Shown: piece by piece, positions 17,701 through 25,294 of the stretch | Layout: every line of letters begins with the position of its first letter | How positions within the stretch are numbered: position 1 is the stretch's first letter | From: Bin94 sp965211645 | GTDB lineage: Bacteria > Gemmatimonadota > Gemmatimonadetes > Longimicrobiales > Gaopeijiaceae | Direction of reading: 5' to 3' | Length of the DNA stretch: 64,000 bases | Assembly: GCA_965211645.1 (NCBI GenBank) | Contig: OZ242947.1 | Location: forward strand, 2,728,001 to 2,792,000 | The notes under the pieces: generated by a model | What the model saw: only the letters and a program-made list of their open reading frames with translations | Database searches by the model: none | What the model was told of the DNA's origin: nothing | Position numbers and translations under genes: made by a program

Positions 17701-20700
17701 GCGGACGTGGTGGGGGTGGGGATGAGCGGGAGCAGGTTGACGTACAGCGGGGACGCGTTGGGGGAGCCGACGGTGACGGTGACGGCGAGGGATCCCGGAG
17801 GCCTGTCGGCGAGGCAGAGCTTCACGGTCACGGTCTACGAGCCGTGCGTTGAACCGACGGCGCGGGCCGGTCGGGACCGGGTGGTGCGGGAGTTGGAGCG
17901 CGTGACGCTGGACGGGAGCGGGAGCACGAGCGGGGTGAGCTACAGCTGGGAACAGGTGGGCACGGGCCCGAGGGTGACGCTATCCGGCGTGAGCCTGGCG
18001 TCTCCGAGTTTCGATGCGCCGCCGGTGGCGGCGGACGTCGTGCTGACGTTCCGGCTGACGGTAACGGACGACTGTGGATCGGACCCCGACGAAGTGGCGG
18101 TGACGATACGGAACAACGTGGGTCCGGCGCCGGTGGGGACCATTCCGGCGCAGTCCGTGGCGCGGGGGGACACGGGGAGCGTGTCGGTGGTGGGGTACTT
18201 CCGCGACCCGGAGGGCGATGCGTTGACGTACTCGGCGGCCTCGTCGGACAGCCGGAGGGTGTCGGTGTCGGTGGAGAGGGGCAGGGTGAAGTACCGGGGG
18301 CTGTTGCCGGGCGCGGCGACGGTGACGGTGACGGCGCGCGACCGGTACGGGGACACGGGACGGCAGAGCTTCCGCGTGACCGTGGCGGATCCGAACCGTG
18401 CGCCTGAGGTGGTGAGCGCGATACCGGCTCTGACGGTGGCGGCGGGGACATCGGAAGTGGTGGACGTATCGGGGCGTTTTCGGGATCCGGACGGGGACGC
18501 ACTCACGTACGAGGCGTCGTCGTCGAACACCGGCGCGGCGACGGCGAGAGTGAACGGGAGCCAGGTGACGGTGGCGGGGGTGTCGCGGGGCACATCGCAG
18601 GTGACGGTAACGGCGCGTGACGTGCACGAGGCGTCGGTGTCGCAGCGCTTTGAGGTCACGGTGCCGAACCGTGCGCCCGCGGCGGTGGGGACGCTCGGCG
18701 CGGTGACCGTGCACAAGGGTGAAGAGGTGGCGGTGGAGGTGGCGGGAGCGTTCAGCGACCCGGACTCGGATGCTTTGACGTACGAGGCCTCTTCGTCGAA
18801 CGGCGCAGTAGTGGCGGTGAGCGCGAGCGGGAGCCAGGTGACGGTCAGCGGGGTGTTGCAGGGGGAGGCGACGGTGACGGTGACGGCGGATGACGACTAC
18901 GGCGGGCGGGCGGAGCAGGAGTTCCGGGTCGAGGTTCCGAACCGGGCGCCGGCGGCTGTGGGCGGGCTGGGACCGGTGAAGGTGTACAGAGGCGTTTCTG
19001 CGACGGTGGACGCGGCGGCCGGGTTCAGCGACCCGGACGAAGACGTGCTGAGCTACGCGGTTTCCTCGTCGGATGAGGGCGTGGCGACGGTGAGCGTCAG
19101 CGGGAGCGATGTGACCGTGACGGGGGTGTCGCCGGGCGCGGCGACGGTGACGGTGACGGCGGACGACGGGTACGGGGGTACGGCGGAGCAGTCAATGCCG
19201 GTGACGGTTCAGAACCGGGGTCCGCTGCCGGCGGGCCGCCTGTCGAGCCGGGAACTGGTGCTCGGGGATACGGTGACCGTGGAGGCGTGGAACGTGTTCG
19301 AGGACGCCGACGGGGACGCACTGAAATACTCGGTGTCGTCGACGGACGCGGGTGTTGCGGCGGCTGTCATGCGGGACAGCACGGCGGTGGTTATTGCGGT
19401 GGGCCGGGGCAGCTCGGAGGTACGGGTGCGGGCGACGGATCCGGCGGGACTGTGGGCGGAGCAGCGTTTCACGGTGCGGGTTCGCAACCGGGAGCCTTTG
19501 GCTGTGGGCGAGATCGGGCCGCGGACGGTGGCGGTGGGCGAGCGGTGGACGGTGGCACTGGCGGCGTACTTCCGGGACGACGACGGCGACGATCTGGCCT
19601 ACGCGGCGTCCGCGTCGGATCCGGCGGTGGCGTCGGCGTCGGTGGACGGGGGCGAGCTCACGGTGATCGGCGTGGCCAAGGGCCGGGTCGAGGTGACGGT
19701 GACGGCGGACGACGGGCACGACGGGACGGCGGAGCAGTCGTTCCTGGTGACGGTGCCGAACCGGTCTCCGGCGGCGGTGGGCGCCGTACCGGCACGGTCG
19801 GTGACGACGGGTGCGGAAGGGACGGTGGACATGGCGCCGCACTTCGAGGATCCCGACGGCGACGATCTGACGTACGAGGCAGCGTCGTCGAACGAAGGGG
19901 CGGTGCGCGTGAAGATGAGCGGGAGCGAGGTCCGGTTCCGGGGCGAGTCGCGGGGGAGCGCGACGGTGACGGTGCGGGCGATGGACGACGGGGGCCTGTG
20001 GGCGGAGCAGCCATTCGAGGTGACGGTGGCGAACGCGGCGCCGGCGTTCAGCGCCGATGCGGCCGAGCGCGCCGTGGCGGAGAACGCGCGTGCGGGTAAG
20101 GCGGTGGGCGCGCCGGTGGTGGCATCGGACGCCGATGGCGACGCGGTGACGTACCGGATCGCGGCCGGGGATGGAGACGGCCGGTTCGAGGTCGGGCTGG
20201 CGAGCGGCCAGTTGACTGTGGCCCCGGGCGCGGTGCTGGACTACGAGAGCGGGGACACGGTGCATGTGGTGCGGGTGGTGGCGAGCGACGGGACGCTGGC
20301 GGACACGTTGGCCGTGACAGTGCGGTTGACGGACGTGAGGGTCCCGGGAGCACCGGGAAGGGTTTGGGTCGATTCCCATCCGCGCAAGCTGAACGTGGAA
20401 TGGGCCGCACCGCGGAGCAACGGAGGTGCGAGGATCACGGGCTATGACCTGCGGTGGCGTGAGGAGCAGGCGGCCGGGGCGTGGGCGGAGCGGCTCGCGG
20501 CGGGCAGCGGCCAAGGCCTCGAAGGCTTGGAGCACGCAACGCTGTACCAGGTACAGGTCCGGGCGCGGAACATCGAGGGCGGGGGCGAGTGGTCGGACAC
20601 GCTGGAGGCGTGGACGGCACGCCCCCCGGCGTTCCCGGCGGACACGGTGGAGCGTGCGGTGGTGGAGAACGCGCCGCCGGGCACGGCGGTGGGCGCACCT

Positions 20701-23700
20701 GTGACGGCGACGGATCCGGACAACCACCAGATGGGGTACGAATTCCCGGATGTCCCGAAGCCGACTCTGTTCTCAGTCGTCACCGCTACGGGCCAGATCG
20801 AGGTGGCGGAGGGTGCGGTGCTCGACCACGAGTCCGAGCCCGAACACTTGCTGCGGATGACGGCGGACGACGGCGGCCACAGGGACACGGTCGTGGTGCG
20901 GATCCGGGTGACGGACGTGCCGGCACCGGACAGGCCGGACAGGCCGGTGGTGGCGGGCGGTGAGCGCGAGATTGCGGTAACTTGGACCGCGCCCGCGAAC
21001 GAAGGTCCGGGGATCACGAACTACGATTTGCGGTACCGGGCGCGGGAGGACACCGCGTGGACGGACGTTGTCGCGCTGGGCACGGTGCTGTCGCACACCT
21101 TCGGCGGCCTCGAACAGGGAACGACGTACCTGGTCCAGGTCCGCGCGGAGAGTTCCGAGGGTGCGGGCGAGTGGTCGCAGCCGGGTGAGGGGACGACGGA
21201 CGGAGTCCCGGCCAACCGGGCGCCGGCGTTCGGCGCGGACACCTTCGAGCGCGAGGTGCCGGAGAACTCGGCTTTGGGCACGCCGGTGGGCGACCCGGTG
21301 ACGGCCACGGACCCGGATGGCACATCGCCGTCGTACGCCCTCGTCGCGGCCGGGGCGCCGTTCGAGATCGATGCGGAGACGGGCCAGCTCACGGTGGCCG
21401 AGGGCGCCGTGCTGGACTACGAGAGCGGAGATACGCTGTTCATGGTGACCGTCGAGGCGAGCGACGGCGAACTGGCGGACACGGCGGCGGTGACGATCCG
21501 GGTGACGAACGCGGACGACCCGGGCAGGATCACGTTGAGCGCGGCGGTGGCGCGGGTGGGCGTGCAGCTCACGGCGACGCTGATGGACCAGGACGTCTCG
21601 ATCGAGCGGAGCAAGGTGCGCCGGTGGCAGCGTTCGGACGACGGCGCGTCGTCGTGGACCAACATCACGAGCGCGAGAACCCGGTTCTACACGCCGGTGG
21701 CGGCCGACCGAGGCAAGTACCTGCGCGCGGTGTTCACCTATGCGGACGGCCTCGGCCCGGGCAAGCGTGCCGAGAGCCCGGTGGTGCGGGTGACGGGTCC
21801 GAACGTGGCGCCTGCGTTCGGCGCGGCTGCGGTGGAGCGCGAGGTGGCCGAGAATTCGCCGCCGGGCACCACGGTGGGCGAGCCGGTGGCGGCCACCGAC
21901 GGCAACGAGGACGACCTGGCGTACCGGTTCGTCTCCGGCGCGGACGAGCGACTGTTCGAGATCGACGGTGCCACGGGCCAGATCAGGGTGACTTCGGGCG
22001 CGGCGCTGGACTACGAGAGCGGCGACACGTTGCATGCGGTGAGCGTCGAGGCGAGCGACGGCGAGCTGGCCGACACGGCGGACGTCACCATCCGGGTGAC
22101 GAACGCCGACGACCCGGGAAAGGTCGCGCTGAGCGCGGACGTGGCGCGGGTGGGCGAGCAGCTAACCGCGACGCTGATGGATCAGGACGGCTCGCGGCGC
22201 CCCAGCGTTCGCCGCACATGGCAGCGCTCCGGCGACGGCGCGTCGGCGTGGACCGACATACCGGGCGCGAGGACCCGGTTCTACACGCCGGTCGCGGCCG
22301 ACGAGCACAAGTATCTGCGCGCCGTGTTCACCTACGCCGACGGCCACGGTGCGGGCAAGCGCGCCGAGAGCGCTGCGGTGGCGGTGGTCGGCGCCACGAC
22401 GCAGGTGGTCTCGTTCGGCGCGGTTGCCTACACGGCCGCCGTGGGCGAAACCGCTGACGTCGTCGTGCTGTTGTCGCCCGCGGCGGCCGTGGCGCTGGCC
22501 ATCCCGGTCACGGCCGGCGACAGCACGCACACCGTCGCCTTCCAGCCCGGCGACAGCGCGGGCACCGTGGTCGTCGGCACCGGGGGCCTCTCGGCTACCG
22601 ACACTGTGGAGGTCCGGTTCGGCAGCCTGCCCGCGGGCGTGGTGGCCGGCGTCCCGGCCCAGACCCGGATTGTGGTCGCCGCGGTCGCCGGAGACATCGC
22701 GGCGGGCGACGGATCTCTTCTGTCTCTGGCGGTCGAGTACGCGCAGACGGTGTACACGGCGACCGCGGGCGGTCCCGGGACCGAGATCACGCTTCGGATG
22801 ACTCCGCCGGCCAACCGGCGGGTGGAGGTGTCACTCACGGCCGCCCGGGACGCGGGACCGGCGGCCGTTGCCCGGGAACCCGTCGTGCCCGGCCCCGTCG
22901 TCTTCGAGCCCGGCGACTCGCTTGTGGCGTTCACGCTCGAGCTTCCGGCGTCGTCGCCACCCGGCCGCCTCACGCTTGCGTTCGGCGAGCTGCCGGAGGC
23001 GGTGAGCGAGGGCGCCGACGCCTCCGCCACCGTCGATATCGCTGCGGCGGACGACGCCGGCGCGCTCCTCGACGAGGCGTTCGACGTCGGTCTCGCGGTC
23101 TTCGGCCGCGCCGTGGCCGAGGGCGCCCGCCAAGCCATAGGCGGGCGCATCGACGCCGTCATGCGGTCGCGCGCGGGGCCTTCCGACGCCAACGCTCGCG
23201 GGTCCGCCGCCGAATGGGCCGGCCGGGCGGCCGGCGTGCTCACCTCGCTCACCGGCGTGCCCCTCGGCGCATCGACGCCCGCGGGCATGGCCCGCCGGTC
23301 CGGGCCGATCGAACTCCCGACCGCCGGTGAGGCGGCCGATCGCCTCCTGCCCCGCATCTCGTTCGCTACGGCGCTCGGGCCGCAGACCCCGCAATCACGG
23401 CCACGGTTAGGACTCTGGGCCCAAGGTTCCGTCCAGGGGTTCCGGGGCGAACCCGGCGACATCGGCTACGACGGCGGCCTGCGCGCGCTCACCGTCGGTG
23501 CCGACGCCCGCATCGGTGCCTCCGCGCTGGTCGGACTGTCGTTCATGCGCAGCGACGGCGACCTCGACTACTCCCACAGGTCCGTTGACGGCACCCTCAG
23601 CCACGCCATGAACAGCATTCACCCCTACCTGTTCATCCAGCCTTCTCCCAGGATCGGCCTCTGGGCCATGGCAGGCTACGGAGGCGGTGACGTCGACGAC

Positions 23701-24465
23701 GACGCATCCTCCAATGGGGGCACCTCCGCCGCCACGCTCCGCATGCTCTCGGGCGGTGTCAAGGTGCCGCTCGCACGCCGCGGCGCGTTCGGTCTGGCGC
23801 TCACCGGCGACGCGTTCACCGCCGGCATGCGCGCCGACAACCGCGGGCGCGAAGGCTCCGCCACTCGCGCACGTGCGCTCATCGAGGCATCCTGGGCGGC
23901 CCGGGGCCTCAAGCTCGCCACCCAGGCCGGAGCCCGCTACGACGGCGGCGACGCCGATGCCGGCGCCGGTGCCGAGACCGGCGCCTCGCTCGCCTATGCC
24001 GGCCACGGGTTCGACCTCGCCCTCAACGGCCGCCTCGCGCTCGGTTCCGCCGGACACCGCGAATGGGGCGCCGGGCTCCGCCTCGCGTTCGATCCCGGAA
24101 CCCGGGGCGAAGGGTTCCGCTTCGCGCTCAGCCCCGCCCGCGGCCACCACCGCAGTTCCATCCACGGCCTGCTGGAGGGCGGTCGCCTCCAGCCCATCTC
24201 CCATGCAACAGCGCACGCGAGCCAACCGGCCCAGGAATGGCGCCTCGACGCCGAGGCCGGCTACGCGCTCAAGACGCCCCGCACCGACGGCGCCCTGGAC
24301 AGCTACACCCGCCTCTCCGCTGGCGCCCACGCCCGCTCCTGGTCCCTCGGCAGCGGATACCACCTCAGCCGGTCCATCAGACTCGCCGTCGAGGGCTCCC
24401 GAAACCACCTCCCAGGACAACCCCCCAATCTCGGCCTCAGACTCGGACTCGACTTCAAGTTCTGA
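14788..24465 (+). CDS. Giant cadherin/Calx-beta/FN3 autotransporter-like surface protein
   Basis: A 3225-residue protein. ATG 14788 is chosen because it opens an arginine-rich signal peptide ending near ATAHA (residue 50); the frame extends upstream to 14614 without such a feature. In order: two Calx-beta-like domains (about 52-255), a cadherin-like and a PKD-like domain, five near-identical 91-residue repeats with two cysteines each (471-925), a long array of cadherin/dystroglycan-like repeats of about 85 residues with DPDGD calcium motifs (to about 1750), cadherin and FN3 domains alternating (about 1752-2245, FN3 near 1852 and 2050), two further Ig-like/cadherin pairs, and a C-terminal beta-barrel (about 2874-3225) ending in F. 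It is expected to be exported and anchored in the outer membrane as a long calcium-stiffened adhesin. The partner is unknown. It follows LRR copy 2. Confidence 0.85.
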   Translation: MLSLLPVRLAIPRFTARPARSGPARRILPVLATAFIAIVATTPSRATAHAADTLTVTLSAPEGGKVAEGETGHFGLSVSGSTAGGAVTVRYSVSGTAVAGVDYTALPGEVTVAQGDSVARIALSALEDGILDKGETVVLALTGATGPGTVVVDGTAATATIADHGTVSVSLTPVPDTIDEGSAWSSTVTMSTPVADRVSVRWRTRDGSARAGQDYVAANAVVSFRPGETSKPIRVKTLQDDSDEPVEVFYVYLDAPSISTRDVTAKSVRVNADARSAFISCSVSFPSTVTTTFTVVDTVSTGTAVGTVAANTTGFAVYTLSGGGGAFSINSSTGEISTATTLDADTKSSYSLTVSVLDVCGASASIDVTIRVKKPNAPPTVTAAANPTQAGTGQAVSLTATATDPNGDRMTYQWTQLVGGPRVSINGARSLNASFTAPEPGSERELRFQFTATDAFLASGSTTVTVRLNDPPICDPIPAQSLKPGQYVDVDLAGLCTDEDPGDRLSFSDPTTSDARVASVGLRGSVLRITGVARGTATVGGTATDLLGASDTASGPVTVNTPPTCSAIPEQMLEPGESVDVDLARLCNDEDPGDRLSFSDPTTSDARVASVGLRGSMLRITGVARGTATVGGTATDLLGASATASGPVTVNTPPTCRAIPEQMLEPGESVDVDLARLCNDEDPGDRLSFSDPTTSDARVASVGLSGSVLRITGVARGTATVGGTATDLLGASATASGPVTVNTPPTCRAIPEQMLEPGESVDVDLARLCNDEDPGDRLSFSDPTTSDARVASVGLSGSVLRITGVSRGTATVTGTATDLLGASATASGPVTVNTPPTCSAIPAQSLEPGGSVDVDLARLCNDEDPGDRLSFSDPTTSDARVASVGLRGSVLRITGVSRGTATVTGTATDLLGATATTSGRVTVMRRNRAPEPVGRIADAFLELGQNGSVDVSGYFRDPDGDPLTYRAGSSDADVVGVGMSGSRLTYSGDALGEPTVTVTARDPGGLSARQSFTVTVYEPCVEPTARAGRDRVVRELERVTLDGSGSTSGVSYSWEQVGTGPRVTLSGVSLASPSFDAPPVAADVVLTFRLTVTDDCGSDPDEVAVTIRNNVGPAPVGTIPAQSVARGDTGSVSVVGYFRDPEGDALTYSAASSDSRRVSVSVERGRVKYRGLLPGAATVTVTARDRYGDTGRQSFRVTVADPNRAPEVVSAIPALTVAAGTSEVVDVSGRFRDPDGDALTYEASSSNTGAATARVNGSQVTVAGVSRGTSQVTVTARDVHEASVSQRFEVTVPNRAPAAVGTLGAVTVHKGEEVAVEVAGAFSDPDSDALTYEASSSNGAVVAVSASGSQVTVSGVLQGEATVTVTADDDYGGRAEQEFRVEVPNRAPAAVGGLGPVKVYRGVSATVDAAAGFSDPDEDVLSYAVSSSDEGVATVSVSGSDVTVTGVSPGAATVTVTADDGYGGTAEQSMPVTVQNRGPLPAGRLSSRELVLGDTVTVEAWNVFEDADGDALKYSVSSTDAGVAAAVMRDSTAVVIAVGRGSSEVRVRATDPAGLWAEQRFTVRVRNREPLAVGEIGPRTVAVGERWTVALAAYFRDDDGDDLAYAASASDPAVASASVDGGELTVIGVAKGRVEVTVTADDGHDGTAEQSFLVTVPNRSPAAVGAVPARSVTTGAEGTVDMAPHFEDPDGDDLTYEAASSNEGAVRVKMSGSEVRFRGESRGSATVTVRAMDDGGLWAEQPFEVTVANAAPAFSADAAERAVAENARAGKAVGAPVVASDADGDAVTYRIAAGDGDGRFEVGLASGQLTVAPGAVLDYESGDTVHVVRVVASDGTLADTLAVTVRLTDVRVPGAPGRVWVDSHPRKLNVEWAAPRSNGGARITGYDLRWREEQAAGAWAERLAAGSGQGLEGLEHATLYQVQVRARNIEGGGEWSDTLEAWTARPPAFPADTVERAVVENAPPGTAVGAPVTATDPDNHQMGYEFPDVPKPTLFSVVTATGQIEVAEGAVLDHESEPEHLLRMTADDGGHRDTVVVRIRVTDVPAPDRPDRPVVAGGEREIAVTWTAPANEGPGITNYDLRYRAREDTAWTDVVALGTVLSHTFGGLEQGTTYLVQVRAESSEGAGEWSQPGEGTTDGVPANRAPAFGADTFEREVPENSALGTPVGDPVTATDPDGTSPSYALVAAGAPFEIDAETGQLTVAEGAVLDYESGDTLFMVTVEASDGELADTAAVTIRVTNADDPGRITLSAAVARVGVQLTATLMDQDVSIERSKVRRWQRSDDGASSWTNITSARTRFYTPVAADRGKYLRAVFTYADGLGPGKRAESPVVRVTGPNVAPAFGAAAVEREVAENSPPGTTVGEPVAATDGNEDDLAYRFVSGADERLFEIDGATGQIRVTSGAALDYESGDTLHAVSVEASDGELADTADVTIRVTNADDPGKVALSADVARVGEQLTATLMDQDGSRRPSVRRTWQRSGDGASAWTDIPGARTRFYTPVAADEHKYLRAVFTYADGHGAGKRAESAAVAVVGATTQVVSFGAVAYTAAVGETADVVVLLSPAAAVALAIPVTAGDSTHTVAFQPGDSAGTVVVGTGGLSATDTVEVRFGSLPAGVVAGVPAQTRIVVAAVAGDIAAGDGSLLSLAVEYAQTVYTATAGGPGTEITLRMTPPANRRVEVSLTAARDAGPAAVAREPVVPGPVVFEPGDSLVAFTLELPASSPPGRLTLAFGELPEAVSEGADASATVDIAAADDAGALLDEAFDVGLAVFGRAVAEGARQAIGGRIDAVMRSRAGPSDANARGSAAEWAGRAAGVLTSLTGVPLGASTPAGMARRSGPIELPTAGEAADRLLPRISFATALGPQTPQSRPRLGLWAQGSVQGFRGEPGDIGYDGGLRALTVGADARIGASALVGLSFMRSDGDLDYSHRSVDGTLSHAMNSIHPYLFIQPSPRIGLWAMAGYGGGDVDDDASSNGGTSAATLRMLSGGVKVPLARRGAFGLALTGDAFTAGMRADNRGREGSATRARALIEASWAARGLKLATQAGARYDGGDADAGAGAETGASLAYAGHGFDLALNGRLALGSAGHREWGAGLRLAFDPGTRGEGFRFALSPARGHHRSSIHGLLEGGRLQPISHATAHASQPAQEWRLDAEAGYALKTPRTDGALDSYTRLSAGAHARSWSLGSGYHLSRSIRLAVEGSRNHLPGQPPNLGLRLGLDFKF
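16198..17562 (+). repeat. Five tandem 273-bp repeats in the autotransporter gene
   Basis: Starts at about 16198, 16471, 16744, 17017 and 17290, exactly 273 bp (91 codons) apart. Adjacent units are nearly identical in DNA, the middle ones most. Each unit encodes an Ig/cadherin-like fold with two cysteines (P-T-C near the start, RLCND near residue 28). Confidence 0.95.
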
Positions 24466-24490
24466 GGCTTCTTCGGCTCCTAAAACGGCT

Positions 24491-24524
24491 GCCTGCGGAC
24501 CGGCACTACCATGCCCCCGCAGGC
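24491..24524 (+). terminator. Stem-loop after the complete autotransporter gene
   Basis: Same inverted repeat as at 1300-1333: GCCTGCGG and CCGCAGGC with an 18-nt loop, 26 nt after the stop. No T-run. Confidence 0.3.
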
Positions 24525-24909
24525 GCCGCGTTGCCGGCGAAGACCCGACCCGCACCACGTGGACCCGGAGTACGCGGCCGAGCACAGCCCCTGGGGCCGC
24601 ACGATCTCATTCGGCTTCCTGACCATGTCGCTCATGACCCCGATGCTCTACCAGATCTACCGCTACCCCATGGACGGCGGCATCGGCGACGGCTATCCCG
24701 CCAGCTACGGGTTCGAGGGGGTTCGCCTTGTGGCCCCGGTCCTCTCCGGATCGCGCATCCGCGGGCACTTCACCGTGAAGGACGTGCGCGACCGCAAGCC
24801 GGGCCAGCGCCAGGTGACGTTGGGTTGCCGGGTGGAGATCGAGGGGGAAGAGAGGCCGGCGCTGGTGGGCGACTGGCTGTCCATCTGGCTGACGCCGGGG
24901 GATTCGTAA
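24511..24909 (+). pseudogene. 5'-truncated MaoC/NodN-like hydratase, second copy
   Basis: Identical in its protein product to the copy at 1320-1718, with only a few silent base changes. The N-terminal segment with the catalytic Asp is missing in the same way, and the frame starts at the same junction after the autotransporter. The absence of amino-acid differences between copies could mean a recent duplication or continued selection on the short product. Confidence 0.6.
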
Positions 24910-24985
24910 GCGGCACGGGGCAGAAACGCCCTCGGCATTCGACCGGCGATGCATCCGGGCTGGCCACGGCGCTCACATACTCTTG

Positions 24986-25024
24986 TGTAATGATAACATT
25001 ACCAAATGTCATGTTGTCTTTACA
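24986..25024. promoter_or_regulatory. 39-bp composite operator upstream of LRR gene 3
   Basis: TGTAA (24986), N8, TTACC (24999), AAA, TGTCA (25007), N8, TTACA (25020). It is the counterpart of 1796-1834. The sigma-gene scrap is joined 3 bp downstream. The 385-bp gene-free stretch 24910-25294 consists of this site, the two scraps below and the LRR promoter. Confidence 0.6.
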
Positions 25025-25027
25025 ATA

Positions 25028-25114
25028 GTAGGATACGACGACGCTCCAGATCAACGCGGAGAATTCGTCCAGAACTCTGCGACAACACCGTGGATCACCC
25101 CCGCGAAAACGCGT
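25028..25114 (-). pseudogene. Scrap of the ECF sigma gene
   Basis: 87 bp that match 8759-8844 (region 2 of the sigma gene) almost perfectly, with one inserted A and one substitution. It is too short to be functional. It ends abruptly at ACGCGT, where homology switches to the thioredoxin-like gene. Confidence 0.85.
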
Positions 25115-25192
25115 ATCGCGGAGGGTCACGGCAGTCGGCTTCGGGAGGTTGCCCGGCTTCTCGATGAACACATCACGAAGCCCACCCCGTGA
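25115..25192 (+). pseudogene. Scrap of the thioredoxin-like gene (3' end)
   Basis: Matches the last codons of the redoxin gene (about 10776-10853), including the stop, and continues into the shared LRR promoter region. Together with the preceding scrap it records a deletion equivalent to 8845-10775 in an ancestral copy of this locus. Confidence 0.85.
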
Positions 25193-25217
25193 GCAGGCTC
25201 TGACTGACCGGGTAACT

Positions 25218-25246
25218 TTACACGCAGGCGTTGCGGTGCATATGAT
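25218..25246 (+). promoter_or_regulatory. Promoter of LRR gene 3
   Basis: TTACAC (25218-25223; one base from the TTGCAC of copies 1 and 2), 17 bp, TATGAT (25241-25246), 48 bp before the ATG. The changed -35 could alter strength. Confidence 0.5.
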
Positions 25247-25294
25247 CCGGGCGGCGGTTCGTGTGCCGCGAATCCCCACCACTGGCAGCGTGCC

